44,116 nt of DNA from Acidobacteriaceae bacterium (GTDB lineage: Bacteria > Acidobacteriota > Terriglobia > Terriglobales > Acidobacteriaceae), in NCBI GenBank assembly GCA_003151435.1, contig PLXP01000098.1, forward strand, positions 1 to 44,116, written 5' to 3'. Of the stretch, positions 1 through 8,859 are shown piece after piece. Every line of letters starts with the position of its first letter. The first letter of the stretch is position 1. Made by a program: the position numbers and the translations under genes. Below the pieces are notes generated by a model, which saw only the letters and a program-made list of their open reading frames with translations, searched no databases and was not told the origin of the DNA.

Positions 1-259
1 GGACTTTCACCACAGGCTGTTAGGCACCAGCGCCAATGCGGTCAAGACGCAGATCTGGACGGCGTTGATCGCCATGCTGATCCTGAAGTATCTGCAAATG
101 AAATCCAGCTTCGGCTGGTCGCTTTCCAATCTGGCGGCGCTGCTACGCCAGCAACTGTTCATCTTCAGGGATATGTGGGCGTGGCTCAACAGTCCGATGG
201 AGGGACCGCCCGCAGCGCGCCTACTCGCTGAACAGTTATCCATGCCGCTCATGTGGTAG
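1..259 (+). mobile_element. IS4-type transposase, C-terminal fragment (cut by window edge)
   Basis: An open frame from base 2 to the stop at 257-259 encodes about 85 residues containing GTSANAVKTQIWTAL, then YLQMKSSFGWSLSNLAALLR and RDMWAWLN. This combination is what I know from the extreme C-terminus of IS4-family DDE transposases, so the catalytic part would lie left of the window. The residues before GTSAN do not look like the usual family sequence, so the copy may already be frameshifted there. The terminal inverted repeat downstream could not be identified. With the other IS remnant at 2608 it suggests an insertion-rich region. Confidence 0.75.
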
Positions 260-560
260 CCGAGAGTTGGACAGCAGCGGAAAGAGAAAACACCGTTGAA
301 CCCGCAGATCGGTACTTACACGTTGACGAATGGGACAGCAGGATGGCGAACACGTAGAAATCCATCCAGCCCGAGTTATCTAACAAAACTGGCGCTATCG
401 CCGGGGAGGATACCTATGTCCTCTGGAATCAACTGCTCGAATACACCGAAAACGCTGTCTTGGACAAGAGTGAGGGGACTTGCACCCCCAAGTCTACGAA
501 GTAATCACCACAACCACTTCGCTTGCGCTTACGCGCTACGCGCCATGCTTGGCGCACCAC
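260..560. other. Intergenic region without a supported gene
   Basis: An open frame of 105 codons runs on the plus strand at 296-613, but its product is low in recognisable pattern, it has no convincing ribosome binding site and it runs into two hairpins. It may include the right flank of the IS4 remnant. I see no other feature here. Confidence 0.5.
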
Positions 561-589
561 AAAAAAGGCTGACCGGCTTGCCGGTCAGC
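561..589 (-). terminator. Rho-independent terminator (leftward)
   Basis: On the minus strand a perfect 9-bp stem (GCTGACCGG at 568-576 with CCGGTCAGC at 581-589, 4-nt loop) is followed by a run of six T (the A6 at 561-566). This is a textbook intrinsic terminator for leftward transcription and is the second hairpin after the stop of the OmpA-like gene at 693. Confidence 0.7.
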
Positions 590-623
590 TCGAAGGATTG
601 CAAGAGGACTTGAATCTACTGTT

Positions 624-660
624 CGTCAAGCCCCCTTCACTGCATGATGGGGGCTTGACG
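624..660 (-). terminator. Hairpin downstream of the OmpA-like gene
   Basis: A perfect 12-bp inverted repeat (CGTCAAGCCCCC at 624-635, GGGGGCTTGACG at 649-660, 13-nt loop) begins 33 bp past the stop of the leftward gene. There is no T-tract on either side, so it may protect the mRNA 3' end or act together with the U-tailed terminator at 561-589. Confidence 0.55.
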
Positions 661-692
661 ACCTAATTCGCCGCCAGGGCAGGCCTGGTGGC

Positions 693-2399
693 CTACTGTA
701 GGGGCTCGACGGACTCCTTTACCGGCTTCGGAGCTTTGTGCTTCATCGGAGCCGCAGCTAGGGGCTTGCGCACCTGCGGCTTCACCACGGACTCATCTAC
801 CGGGGTGGTTCCGGCCACATCGGCTGCGAAGTTCGCTCCGGAGGGCACCAGGTAGTCTTCCACCTTCTGCCCATCCGTGGTGCCGGTTGCGACGCTGATG
901 CGAGAGGCGTCAATGCCCTTCTCGGTCACTAGGTAGTCCTTGGTGTTGACGGCGCGCTCTGCGGCGAAGTCCTCAACCTTGGCAGGCTTTCTGCTCTTCT
1001 TCGGGGTCTTCTCCGCCGCAGTCGAATCGCCCACTACCACAGCCTTCGCATCGGACTGCTTCTGCAGGTCAAGGGCAACTTCGTCCAGGCAAGCCTTGGC
1101 TTCGTTGTCCACGCGAGCCGGACGCTTGGTGTCCTTCTCGAAGGCGATCGAGCAGAGAGCCTGGGTGTGCGGAACCGGAGCCATATACGGGGCCGTTAGG
1201 GTCACGCTGGTGCTGGCGGTTGCAATCTGGCCCTTGTCGTCGGATACGTTGCAGGTAATCCCCACCGGGCCAGTCGGTGCACCGGTCGAAGAGAAGACCG
1301 CCGAGGGGCCGCTGCCGCTAATGGCACCTGCAGCAGCCGTGTAGCTGTAGGTCAGGGGGCGATTCTGCGGGCTCATGCCCATGGCGGTAATGGTGCTGGT
1401 CTCACCCGGCTTGATGGTGCTGGGGCTGGATGAGCAGCTGACGGTCGGCGGCTCGAAGGTTTTGACCGTGAAGCTGGCCGAGCTGTCCGCGATCTCCCAG
1501 GACTTCAGACCTTCCTTCCCGGGCTTTCCTTCCTTCACTTCACACTTCACCGTATAGCTGCCTGGCGCCAGCGAACCGGTGGCCACAGTGGCCGTCGTTC
1601 CGCTGCCTGTTACGCCGGTTCCTGTAAAGGAATAAATGGCGTTCAGCTTCGGATCAAGGCTGCCGGCCGTCGCGGTTACCGTGACCGGATCGCCAGGGAA
1701 GATCGAAGCAGGACCGGCCGAGCACGCCAGTGTTACCGGCGGCGGCGGCGCGATGGAGCCGATGTGAAATACAACACCGGTGCTCAAACGAAATGCGTTG
1801 ATGTCGCTTGAGTCGGCGTGAATGTACTGATAATCCGCCTGGAAGACGCGAATCGCCAGATGATGGTTGAACAGAGGCGTGTTGTAGTCCAAGCCGCCGC
1901 CAGCCGTCACCACTGCACCCCAGGTGTCAGTCCGATAAATACTGCCGACCCGCTCGGCGCCGACCAGAGCATGCACGAACGGCGTGATATGGGCCGTAGG
2001 GATGCGGTAGATCAAGCCAGCCGATCCGCCAGCGAAATCATCATTCGAATTGTAAGAGGCATTGTTGTCGCCGACAGGCCAATCCTCGGACTGCGTGTGC
2101 TCGTCTCCCTCGATCTGCACACCCAGATTCTTGTTGAAGTAGCGGGCTCCGCTCGCAATCCCGCCCCAGTTGATCTGGCCATAGGTACTGCCGGGAGCGC
2201 CACTCTGGGTACCTGCGATCTTTCCGTTCGGCGCTAGGTAGCTGTAGCCCAGGAATATGTCCCACTTGGATGGGGAATTGTCCCAGGGGGCTCTCCCTGT
2301 AGCTGCGGCCGTGACCTGGGCGGCCAGGCCAATGGGCATCAACGCCACAAATGCCAAGGCAAAAACACAACTCACATACCTTGAAACACGGAAGTTCAT
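693..2399 (-). CDS. Outer-membrane beta-barrel protein with Ig-like repeats and a divergent OmpA-like C-terminus
   Basis: The 568-residue product starts with a signal peptide (about 1-27, cleavage near GLAAQ). Residues 40-215 alternate aromatic and polar residues like an OmpA/Ommp-type 8-strand barrel (WDIFLGYSYLAPNG, RLSTGVVFHIG). Two Ig/PKD-like repeats follow, each opening with a Cys-containing strand (LACSAGPASIFPGDPVTVTA; VSCSSSPSTIKPGETSTITA). The last about 150 residues resemble an OmpA peptidoglycan-binding fold (CSIAFEKDTKRP, AAERAVNTKDYL, GIDASRISVATG), but the usual GHTD motif reads GDST and a Lys-rich insert is present, so binding to peptidoglycan is uncertain. The tail is Pro/Lys-rich. 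The start is supported by GGAGG 8 nt upstream. It probably links or decorates the outer membrane; the exact role is unknown. Confidence 0.8.
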   Translation of the reverse strand: MNFRVSRYVSCVFALAFVALMPIGLAAQVTAAATGRAPWDNSPSKWDIFLGYSYLAPNGKIAGTQSGAPGSTYGQINWGGIASGARYFNKNLGVQIEGDEHTQSEDWPVGDNNASYNSNDDFAGGSAGLIYRIPTAHITPFVHALVGAERVGSIYRTDTWGAVVTAGGGLDYNTPLFNHHLAIRVFQADYQYIHADSSDINAFRLSTGVVFHIGSIAPPPPVTLACSAGPASIFPGDPVTVTATAGSLDPKLNAIYSFTGTGVTGSGTTATVATGSLAPGSYTVKCEVKEGKPGKEGLKSWEIADSSASFTVKTFEPPTVSCSSSPSTIKPGETSTITAMGMSPQNRPLTYSYTAAAGAISGSGPSAVFSSTGAPTGPVGITCNVSDDKGQIATASTSVTLTAPYMAPVPHTQALCSIAFEKDTKRPARVDNEAKACLDEVALDLQKQSDAKAVVVGDSTAAEKTPKKSRKPAKVEDFAAERAVNTKDYLVTEKGIDASRISVATGTTDGQKVEDYLVPSGANFAADVAGTTPVDESVVKPQVRKPLAAAPMKHKAPKPVKESVEPLQ

Positions 2400-2607
2400 G
2401 CGTTTATCCTCCGCAATGAAGTTAAATGACCGATGAGAAGCAGTTTGCTAGCGCGATTTTCGGCCCGGACTGATTGGGCTCAGCGCCTCAGACAGATACT
2501 ACGGCACTGGGAAAGAGCATTTCTGTTCAAAAAAGAACACTTGTAGATTTAGATAGATAGGGGTATTTACTTGACGCCACCAACCCCAATATGTAGACTT
2601 CGGGGTC

Positions 2608-3066
2608 ATGGACGAGGATTTTCCGCGGACTTTGCTGGAGCTGGAAAGGCGCTTTAGCAGCGAGGAGGCTTGCGCCGAATACCTCGCGGCACTGCGCTGG
2701 CCGGGCGGTTGGGTGTGTCCACGGTGCGCTGGCGCAGATGCCTGGTCGATTCGACGAAATCGCTGGCTTTGCGATCACTGCCGGTATGAAATGTCGGTGA
2801 CCGCAGGAACCATTTTCCAGGACAGTCATCTGCCCCTCACGATCTGGTTTCGCGCCATGTGGCAGATCACCAGCCAAAAGAACGGCATCAGCGCTCTGGG
2901 CTTCAACCGCCGCCGGTTCTTTCTCGATGACGACCAACTTCTACATCTCGAAGGCAAGACGTGCGCACTCAGCAATCAATGGGGCATCGTCAGCCTTCCG
3001 CTCATCAATGAAATCGCGTCCTTTCTTCCACCGGAAATCAAGATGACATACTCCAAATGCGTCTAA
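2608..3066 (+). pseudogene. Chimeric remnant: IS1595-type transposase N-terminus joined to an unrelated tail
   Basis: Residues 1-98 match the N-terminus of IS1595-family transposases: a helical start (LERRFSSEEACAEYLAALRW), a zinc ribbon with C37, C40, C55 and C58 (CPRC, CDHC), then TAGTIFQDSHLPLTIWFRAM and ITSQKNGISALG. The family continues for about 200 more residues with the DDE catalytic domain, none of which is present. At about base 2902 the sequence switches, still in frame, to FFLDDDQLLHLEGKTCALSNQWG and about 30 more residues that look like the C-terminus of some other protein I cannot name. It is read as the scar of a deletion or recombination. The ORF is intact, so a small zinc-ribbon protein could still be made. 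Confidence 0.7.
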
Positions 3067-3279
3067 TCTACCTGCGTTTATAGCGCGACCACAAAGGGCC
3101 GGCCCAAGGCTCATTCCGCATCCATGCTGGATGGGTCACCACGGAGCCGCGAGGTGGGCAGGCGGCATTCCTGACGTGCGGGGTTGGGGTCAGTACCCTC
3201 GGAGGATCGAGAGCGCTGCGCATCGGTAGTCAGATGGAAGAGGGCCGTAGATTTCGCGGTTAGGCAAAGTGCGGCACCT

Positions 3280-4602
3280 TCAGGGTGCTGGGGCGACCGC
3301 AAGCGTCATGCAGTGTTCCTGCGAGACCTCGCATTGCAGCATGTCGAGCGCAAGCAGGTTCCAACCAACGAACCCAGCGAAGCGACCGTCAGGAGATTGC
3401 GCCACCGTGGGTGCGAGACCGTCGCCAGAGTCAGCGCTGTAGTCTTCGTGCATCGAGCCCCATTGGGCGATGTCGCGGTGAAGCATGCTGGTGAGACTTA
3501 GGGCGAGCCAGCGGGATTCGGCCCGAAAACCGTAGCGGCGAAGTGCAACCCAGTCAAGGAAATTGGCGTTGATCCAGATGGGGCCACGCCAGTTGGAATA
3601 AGGGTTGATGATTGCCTCGTTGCTGTATTCGGGATCGCTCCTTGAGAGACTGCGAAAGCCGTAACTGGAGCGCATCTCGGCTGGATTCAGCAAGTGAAGA
3701 CGGATCATCCGGCGACCCTCGCGGAGTGGCAGCAGGCCGTCGAATAGCGGGATGAAGCTTGACCAGGTGATGGAGCGGACCCAAGCGCCGTTGTCGCGTC
3801 GGCGGTTGAGAAAGATGGCGTCATGCGGGGACCAGAGGTGGGCAAGAATTGCGCGGCGTGTGGCCGCAGCCTGGAGGCGGTGTCGGCGGGCATCGTCGGG
3901 ATAGCCGAGGTGGTCTGCAATTGCGGCCATCGCTGAATATTCGCGCATGGCGAAGACGGAGGCATCGACAGCAAGAATGGCGCTGCGATCGGCGGGATCA
4001 TTTGAAAGAGCAGCGTTGTTGTCGGCACCCGATTGCATGGCATTGTCCCAGAACCAGAGTCCCCAGTGGGAATCGAACTGGGTGCGCTCGCGATAGGCGA
4101 GGATGCGCTCCATGTCTGGCCAGGCAGCGCGAAGCCAAGTGAAATCGTGCAAGCTTTGGGAAGCGATGAGTGCGCCCTGAGCAAGGAAGGGCTTCATGGC
4201 GAACTTACCGAAGAGCGGACGCGGGCCCTGCGGAGTAATGCAACCGGCCACATATCCGCTTTGGTCGGCGGAAGAAGCGAAGCTGAGAACCCAGTCGCGG
4301 AGCGGCTTCGCATCTGCGGGATCCTGATTAGCCCGGTGAGCGCCGATAAAGAATCCATCCCAATCCCACATCTGCGTGTAATATCCGGCGGGGATTAGAT
4401 AGGGAAAGCGAATGTACCCCTGAGCAGGGCGGATGGTCTGTGGAGCGAGGCGGGAGAAGTCGGAAGCAAGGTCCGCGAGGAGCGCGTTATCTGGAGACTG
4501 TGCGGGCATGGAAACCCTTGACAATGCGAGCAGCACGGAGGCGGAGAGGATCAGCGAGCCGCGGCGAAGCACAACAATGCATAAACTGGGCACGCTCGAC
4601 AT
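3280..4602 (-). CDS. GH63/GH37-like (alpha/alpha)6 glycoside hydrolase, secreted
   Basis: The 440-residue product (start chosen at 4602, giving MSSVPSLCIV and a hydrophobic signal segment to about residue 35; the frame is open to 4713 but that extension is Arg-rich and lacks a signal sequence) carries landmarks of the trehalase/GH63 clan: QMWDWDGFF near the N-terminus, GLWFWDNAMQSGADNN, AVDASVFAMREY, then NWRGPIWINANFLDWVAL and GFVGWNLLALDML near the end. Such enzymes hydrolyse alpha-glycosides such as glucosylglycerate, mannosylglycerate or oligosaccharides in the periplasm; the substrate cannot be read from sequence. No Shine-Dalgarno is obvious before 4602. It stands alone on the minus strand, upstream of the region with IS remnants. 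Fold assignment is good, enzyme specificity unknown. Confidence 0.75.
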   Translation of the reverse strand: MSSVPSLCIVVLRRGSLILSASVLLALSRVSMPAQSPDNALLADLASDFSRLAPQTIRPAQGYIRFPYLIPAGYYTQMWDWDGFFIGAHRANQDPADAKPLRDWVLSFASSADQSGYVAGCITPQGPRPLFGKFAMKPFLAQGALIASQSLHDFTWLRAAWPDMERILAYRERTQFDSHWGLWFWDNAMQSGADNNAALSNDPADRSAILAVDASVFAMREYSAMAAIADHLGYPDDARRHRLQAAATRRAILAHLWSPHDAIFLNRRRDNGAWVRSITWSSFIPLFDGLLPLREGRRMIRLHLLNPAEMRSSYGFRSLSRSDPEYSNEAIINPYSNWRGPIWINANFLDWVALRRYGFRAESRWLALSLTSMLHRDIAQWGSMHEDYSADSGDGLAPTVAQSPDGRFAGFVGWNLLALDMLQCEVSQEHCMTLAVAPAP

Positions 4603-4856
4603 GATAACGCGGAGAAACAGTGTTTGGCGGGGTAGCGGCAGTGGAGCGAGGCCGCAACGTATTGCTCGCCACGATCTACTACCAGACTGATCGCAGGAGC
4701 CCCGCTCATGCACCCAGATTGATCACCCAATTATCTCTGCAATATTAGAATGGCAGAAGGCCGAGACACCATCGAGCTGAAGCTATCCACGTTCTGGATT
4801 GCGGGTACCAGCCAGACCGTGAAAATGAACCACGAACTTGATTGCGGCAGGCTGCC

Positions 4857-5186
4857 ATGACTCAGGACGCCATCACGATCTCGCCGGGTCCGCGGCTTCG
4901 AGCCGCAATGATTTTGGCCGTCGTTGCGGATGCACTCCAGATCATCGTGTTCCCCATGTTCGTCGAAGGCGCTCTATCGCCTGCTGACGATGCGCTCGAC
5001 CTCGGCGTTGGGGCTGCACTGGTTTATCTCCTGGGCTGGCACTGGGAGTTTTTGCCATCGTTTTTGACCAAGCTCGTGCCCGGAGTCGATTTGGTTCCGT
5101 TTTGGACGATGGCTGTTGCAAATGTGTATCGGAAATCGAAACGGATCGCGGTGACCATAGAAGCGAGCCGTGAGAAACACAACTGA
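4857..5186 (+). CDS. Small conserved-type membrane protein
   Basis: The 109-residue product (start at ATG 4857; a TTG at 4842 would add five residues) has hydrophobic segments at about 14-35 (LRAAMILAVVADALQIIVFPMF) and 48-67 (DLGVGAALVYLLGWHWEFLP), then KLVPGVDLVPFWTMAVANVY and a basic tail. I have an impression of related small proteins in other Acidobacteriota but no named function. It is transcribed away from the glycosidase at 3280-4602, with which it shares a 254-bp divergent promoter region. Confidence 0.6.
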   Translation: MTQDAITISPGPRLRAAMILAVVADALQIIVFPMFVEGALSPADDALDLGVGAALVYLLGWHWEFLPSFLTKLVPGVDLVPFWTMAVANVYRKSKRIAVTIEASREKHN

Positions 5187-5774
5187 ATTCGACTCGCACA
5201 GAAAATGTCAGCTTCATCAGCGACAATCTCTTCGATCGCAGCAGCACTTAAGAATCGGTCTACTATGAGAGCGTGGACCTTGCACGTAGATCAGTGGTCG
5301 AGGAACTCAAGTCGTGTGCGCTGATAGTCAAAATGGGCGTGCCGTAATCAAGCTTCGCCTAATTCAGTGTCGCGACAGCAGCACGCCCGTTTTTGGTGCG
5401 AATCAAGAGGGATCCCATACCATCGATTGACCCGCCTCCCCGGGGGAGGGAGATCGGATAAGTATCAAGAGGTTGATGTATGCTGACTGTTCAAAATTGC
5501 TCAAAGGCAAAGCAAAGCTTTGGACGTTGATCTGTACCCAGTGATACCGGAGACCCCGTCGACGATGTTGGACAAATTGTCCAGTACTCCAATTGGTCCG
5601 GTTCGGCAGCTACTATCCCACTCACAAATTGACTGCCGCCGGTTGGTACACAGAAACGGTGAGGATCAATTCCTCTGATCTTGGCGGTTGGATGCAGGAA
5701 GACATTGAGCGGTGTGAACCCGGCTAAGCGGCCGCTATCGTACTGGAGACCCGCACAGCGGCCACCAAGTTAGC
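5187..5774. other. 588-bp intergenic region, no gene recognised
   Basis: No frame of useful length with coding character is seen on either strand. A GC palindrome CCTCCCC/GGGGAGG lies near 5436-5450. The base composition is lower in GC than the genes right of the tRNA. It may be decayed DNA of the island. Confidence 0.5.
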
Positions 5775-8525
5775 TCAGTCGCGAGGCTTCGTTGACTTGT
5801 CGGTAATCAGGGCGGCATCGGAAGTCGAATGATCCCACATGATCGCCAGGGTTTTCCCAGACGGGGACCAGCCGAAGTCTAAGATTGAAGCCTTGAACCA
5901 GGTGGTCAATAAACGAGGCGCTGACCCCTCTAATGGGCTCACGGCCAATGCGAATCCCTGCTTTTGTTCTTCGACAAATGCCAGAGCGTGTCCATCTGGA
6001 GTGAAGTGCGGCAATGTCCCTTTAACATGGTTCGCGAGAGAAAGCTCCTTTACGACTTTGCGCTGTTCGATACTAATAATCGTCGCCTTAGAGCTACCCG
6101 CGTCGTCCAACACGTAAGCTGCATTCTTGCCGTCAATGGAATAGACGATGGGGGCGACATTCGGTATCGACATTAACTTACGAGAGGCACCTCCCGCGAG
6201 CGGTACACTCCAGATTGACGGATCCTTGGAATCAGCATCAGAGTAATATGCCAGTTTATTGTCGTGGTCGCAAAACACCGCATCGCCACGAGTTTTGAGT
6301 ATCGTTCTGACGAACTGACCATGTGAATCAACCAGATACAGTTGATCCACTCCATCGATTGATCCGGTTAGAAGAAGCTGGCTATTGGGGCAGCCTGCGG
6401 GAGTTGTATTCGACGAGGTTGAAGACCAGAACCGGTGCTCATGGACGGTCGAAGGAAACATCAACTTGACATCTGCGACTTCTCCGTTGTTGCGACGCAG
6501 AGTGGCTATCCACGGATCATATGCGAGTGACCGGTCTTCATCAAGCCACACCAATTTTTCCGCCCTTCTCGAAAGGCGACTGGTCGATAAGAGTGTACCC
6601 CCGGTGGGATCGTAGAATCCAACTTCGGAACTGCTTTGTTGGAGAAGGGTAGCGATCGTCTTTCCGTCCGCGGATGAAGTTATTCCGCTGTGGGAGATCA
6701 AATCGTTTGTGATCTGCCTAAAATCGCCAGAGTCGATCGATATCAGGCCAATTTGATTGCCGGGGTCGCAGGCGCCACTATAGGACCTAACAAACGTGAG
6801 AACCAATTGCTTTCCCGAAGGTAGCCAGCTTACATTCGTAATCCCAGATAGATCGGCTGGAAGCGACATTTCTCGCTCTTTCTTCCAACTAAGGTCTAAG
6901 AGTGTTATCGCACGGACTTTTGATTGGAAATCTGTTGGATGTGTTGGATCATCCTTCAAGCCTGCCCACGCCAACGATCGACCATTCGGTGACCAAGCTG
7001 GGGCCGAGAGCGATTGGTCCGTTGGCCATGCGACGATGTGATCGTCACCGTTTGCCAGCGTGACAATGTGCACTTCGTGAGTGTTTTTTGAAGGTTTTAT
7101 ATATGCGACATGCTGTTCGTCGGGCGACATGCAGACCTTGACGTCCACATTGCGGATAATCACTCTTGGTTCGCCACCGAAGACTGACAAGTTATACAGA
7201 TTGAAAGAAGTGGAATTGTCTACGTCCTCACGTGAGAAATAGAGTCCGTTCCCGTCCTTAGAGAAGAAGAGGCTGCCATAGCGAAGGGAAACAGGTGGCA
7301 GTATTTCAAAATCTCTCTCGGTAGAGATATTCCTGACCCAAATGGCATGTTGCCGCCCGGCTGATCTGACTTCGGCGAGCGTCTTTCCATCCGGCGATAT
7401 CGAAAGGTTCGTGATGTCGCCGCTGTTGGAGATTTGCTCGATTGACGCCAATGTGAAAGGCTGCGCATGCGGATAAAGTCGCAAGGTCGCAAAGACGGCA
7501 CCGGCAACAAAAATGCCGGCCAGACCGACGGCCAGAATGGTTCGGGGTCGCAGCCATTTCCGGAATGCGTTGCGGCTCACAGTGTTTCCAACTGGTGCCG
7601 CCGAGGACGCTGCTTCCGCACCGACCGCTGCGACTTCGTGGCTCGAATCGGTGTCACGCCTCAACCTCTTCAGATCTGCTCGCAGTTCGGCAGAAGACTG
7701 GCAGCGAATGTCGCGGTCTTTCTCTAATGTCTTCTTGATGATCTCTTCCAGCTTCGCCGGAATGTCAGGGTTTATCCGAACTGGCGGAACAGGTGTCCGA
7801 TTCAAGATCGAATCAAAAATTGTACCAGTCGTTTCGCCACGGAATGGCAGAGTTCCAGTACACATTTCGTACAGGACCGCACCGAAGGAGAACAGGTCAG
7901 TACGAGCGTCGAGTTCCTTTCCTCGAACCTGCTCGGGAGACATATAAGCCACCGTGCCAACGGTCGATCCGGGGCTGGTAAGCCGCTCAACGACGTCGAT
8001 TGTGGGAGCAGTCGAGCCGGCATCGACTGCCGGCTGGAGAGAGACCATTGCCAGTCCGAAATCAAGGATCTTCGCCTGGCCGCGATCCGTCACAAAGATG
8101 TTCGCAGGCTTGATGTCGCGGTGGACGATCCCTTTTGCGTGAGCGGCGTCCAGCGCGTCGGCGATCTGAATTCCAAGGTCGAGTACTGGCTCGATCTCCA
8201 TCGGCTTGCCGGCGATCCGGTGCCGGAGGGTCTGGCCGGCCAGCAATTCCATGGCAATGAAGGTACGACCGTCAGCCTCGCTGATTTCGTAAATAGTGCA
8301 GATGTTTGGATGGTTCAAGGAAGACGCAGCCTTGGCCTCGCGCCGGAAGCGGCTGAGTGCTTGTGCGTCACCGGCGAGGTCGTCGGGAAGAAACTTTAGC
8401 GCGACGTGGCGGCCGAGCTTGATGTCCTCAGCCTCAAATACAACACCCATCCCCCCGCTGCCTATCCTGTCGAGGATGCGGTAATGAGAAACTGTCTGCC
8501 CAACGAGCTGGGATGGTGTGGCCAC
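5775..8525 (-). CDS. Transmembrane Ser/Thr protein kinase with beta-propeller sensor domain
   Basis: Residues 15-290 form a Hanks-type kinase: Gly loop GSGGMGVV (22-29), ATP-binding Lys in VALKFL (K44), catalytic HRDIKPAN (135-142), DFG (155-157) and the activation segment [14 protein letters not shown] single transmembrane helix (about 329-349, [20 protein letters not shown]) follows an Ala/Ser-rich linker. Residues 360-916 are WD40-like/PD40 propeller repeats with recurrent SPDGK-type turns ([36 protein letters not shown]), expected in the periplasm. It therefore looks like a receptor kinase that phosphorylates cytoplasmic proteins in response to an envelope or extracellular ligand. All catalytic residues are present. 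This architecture is typical of Acidobacteriota. It is monocistronic. Confidence 0.93.
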   Translation of the reverse strand: MATPSQLVGQTVSHYRILDRIGSGGMGVVFEAEDIKLGRHVALKFLPDDLAGDAQALSRFRREAKAASSLNHPNICTIYEISEADGRTFIAMELLAGQTLRHRIAGKPMEIEPVLDLGIQIADALDAAHAKGIVHRDIKPANIFVTDRGQAKILDFGLAMVSLQPAVDAGSTAPTIDVVERLTSPGSTVGTVAYMSPEQVRGKELDARTDLFSFGAVLYEMCTGTLPFRGETTGTIFDSILNRTPVPPVRINPDIPAKLEEIIKKTLEKDRDIRCQSSAELRADLKRLRRDTDSSHEVAAVGAEAASSAAPVGNTVSRNAFRKWLRPRTILAVGLAGIFVAGAVFATLRLYPHAQPFTLASIEQISNSGDITNLSISPDGKTLAEVRSAGRQHAIWVRNISTERDFEILPPVSLRYGSLFFSKDGNGLYFSREDVDNSTSFNLYNLSVFGGEPRVIIRNVDVKVCMSPDEQHVAYIKPSKNTHEVHIVTLANGDDHIVAWPTDQSLSAPAWSPNGRSLAWAGLKDDPTHPTDFQSKVRAITLLDLSWKKEREMSLPADLSGITNVSWLPSGKQLVLTFVRSYSGACDPGNQIGLISIDSGDFRQITNDLISHSGITSSADGKTIATLLQQSSSEVGFYDPTGGTLLSTSRLSRRAEKLVWLDEDRSLAYDPWIATLRRNNGEVADVKLMFPSTVHEHRFWSSTSSNTTPAGCPNSQLLLTGSIDGVDQLYLVDSHGQFVRTILKTRGDAVFCDHDNKLAYYSDADSKDPSIWSVPLAGGASRKLMSIPNVAPIVYSIDGKNAAYVLDDAGSSKATIISIEQRKVVKELSLANHVKGTLPHFTPDGHALAFVEEQKQGFALAVSPLEGSAPRLLTTWFKASILDFGWSPSGKTLAIMWDHSTSDAALITDKSTKPRD

Positions 8526-8859
8526 TTGGGTGTCATGCTACCTGGGCGCTGCGCACAGGTCAATTGAATCGTTCTGGCGCCAGACGGTCCTGCCGAGTCA
8601 ATCAAGTACACATCTCATCACCACCCGTTATGCCCCATCGGCGATCTGCTAGAGTGTGGACCGCAAAACAGAGCTTGTGGCGGTTCAAGTCGGCCGACAG
8701 GTTTGTGCTGCTAAAGTCCATTCTTTGGAAAGATCTTGCGGTATTGAGAAAGGTGGTTACGCTACCCGCCGCTCGCGATGCCAGCGCTCGCAAAACCCTT
8801 GAATTGTTGCCAACCTCGGAGAAGTCGAGTAGATGGCTGTGGCATAGCAGCGATCGAAC
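8526..8859. other. Promoter region of the kinase, no further gene
   Basis: 334 bp between two leftward genes. A plus-strand frame crosses it but also runs antisense into both neighbours and shows no family resemblance. The region must hold the promoter of the kinase and the end of the glycosidase-like transcript; no clear hairpin was found. Confidence 0.4.

Noticed and set aside
296..613. 105-codon open frame left of the OmpA-like gene
   Set aside because: No resemblance to a known protein, no ribosome binding site, and the 3' end lies in a terminator hairpin.
2524..2539. Palindrome TGTTC-A6-GAACA upstream of the OmpA-like gene as an SOS/LexA box
   Set aside because: The arms resemble some LexA half-sites, but spacing differs from known boxes and no promoter element could be aligned with it.
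4068..4085. GGGAATCGAACTGGGTGC inside the glycosidase gene as a second att copy
   Set aside because: Only the generic T-arm-like GAATCGAAC is shared with the tRNA; it lies within an intact coding sequence.
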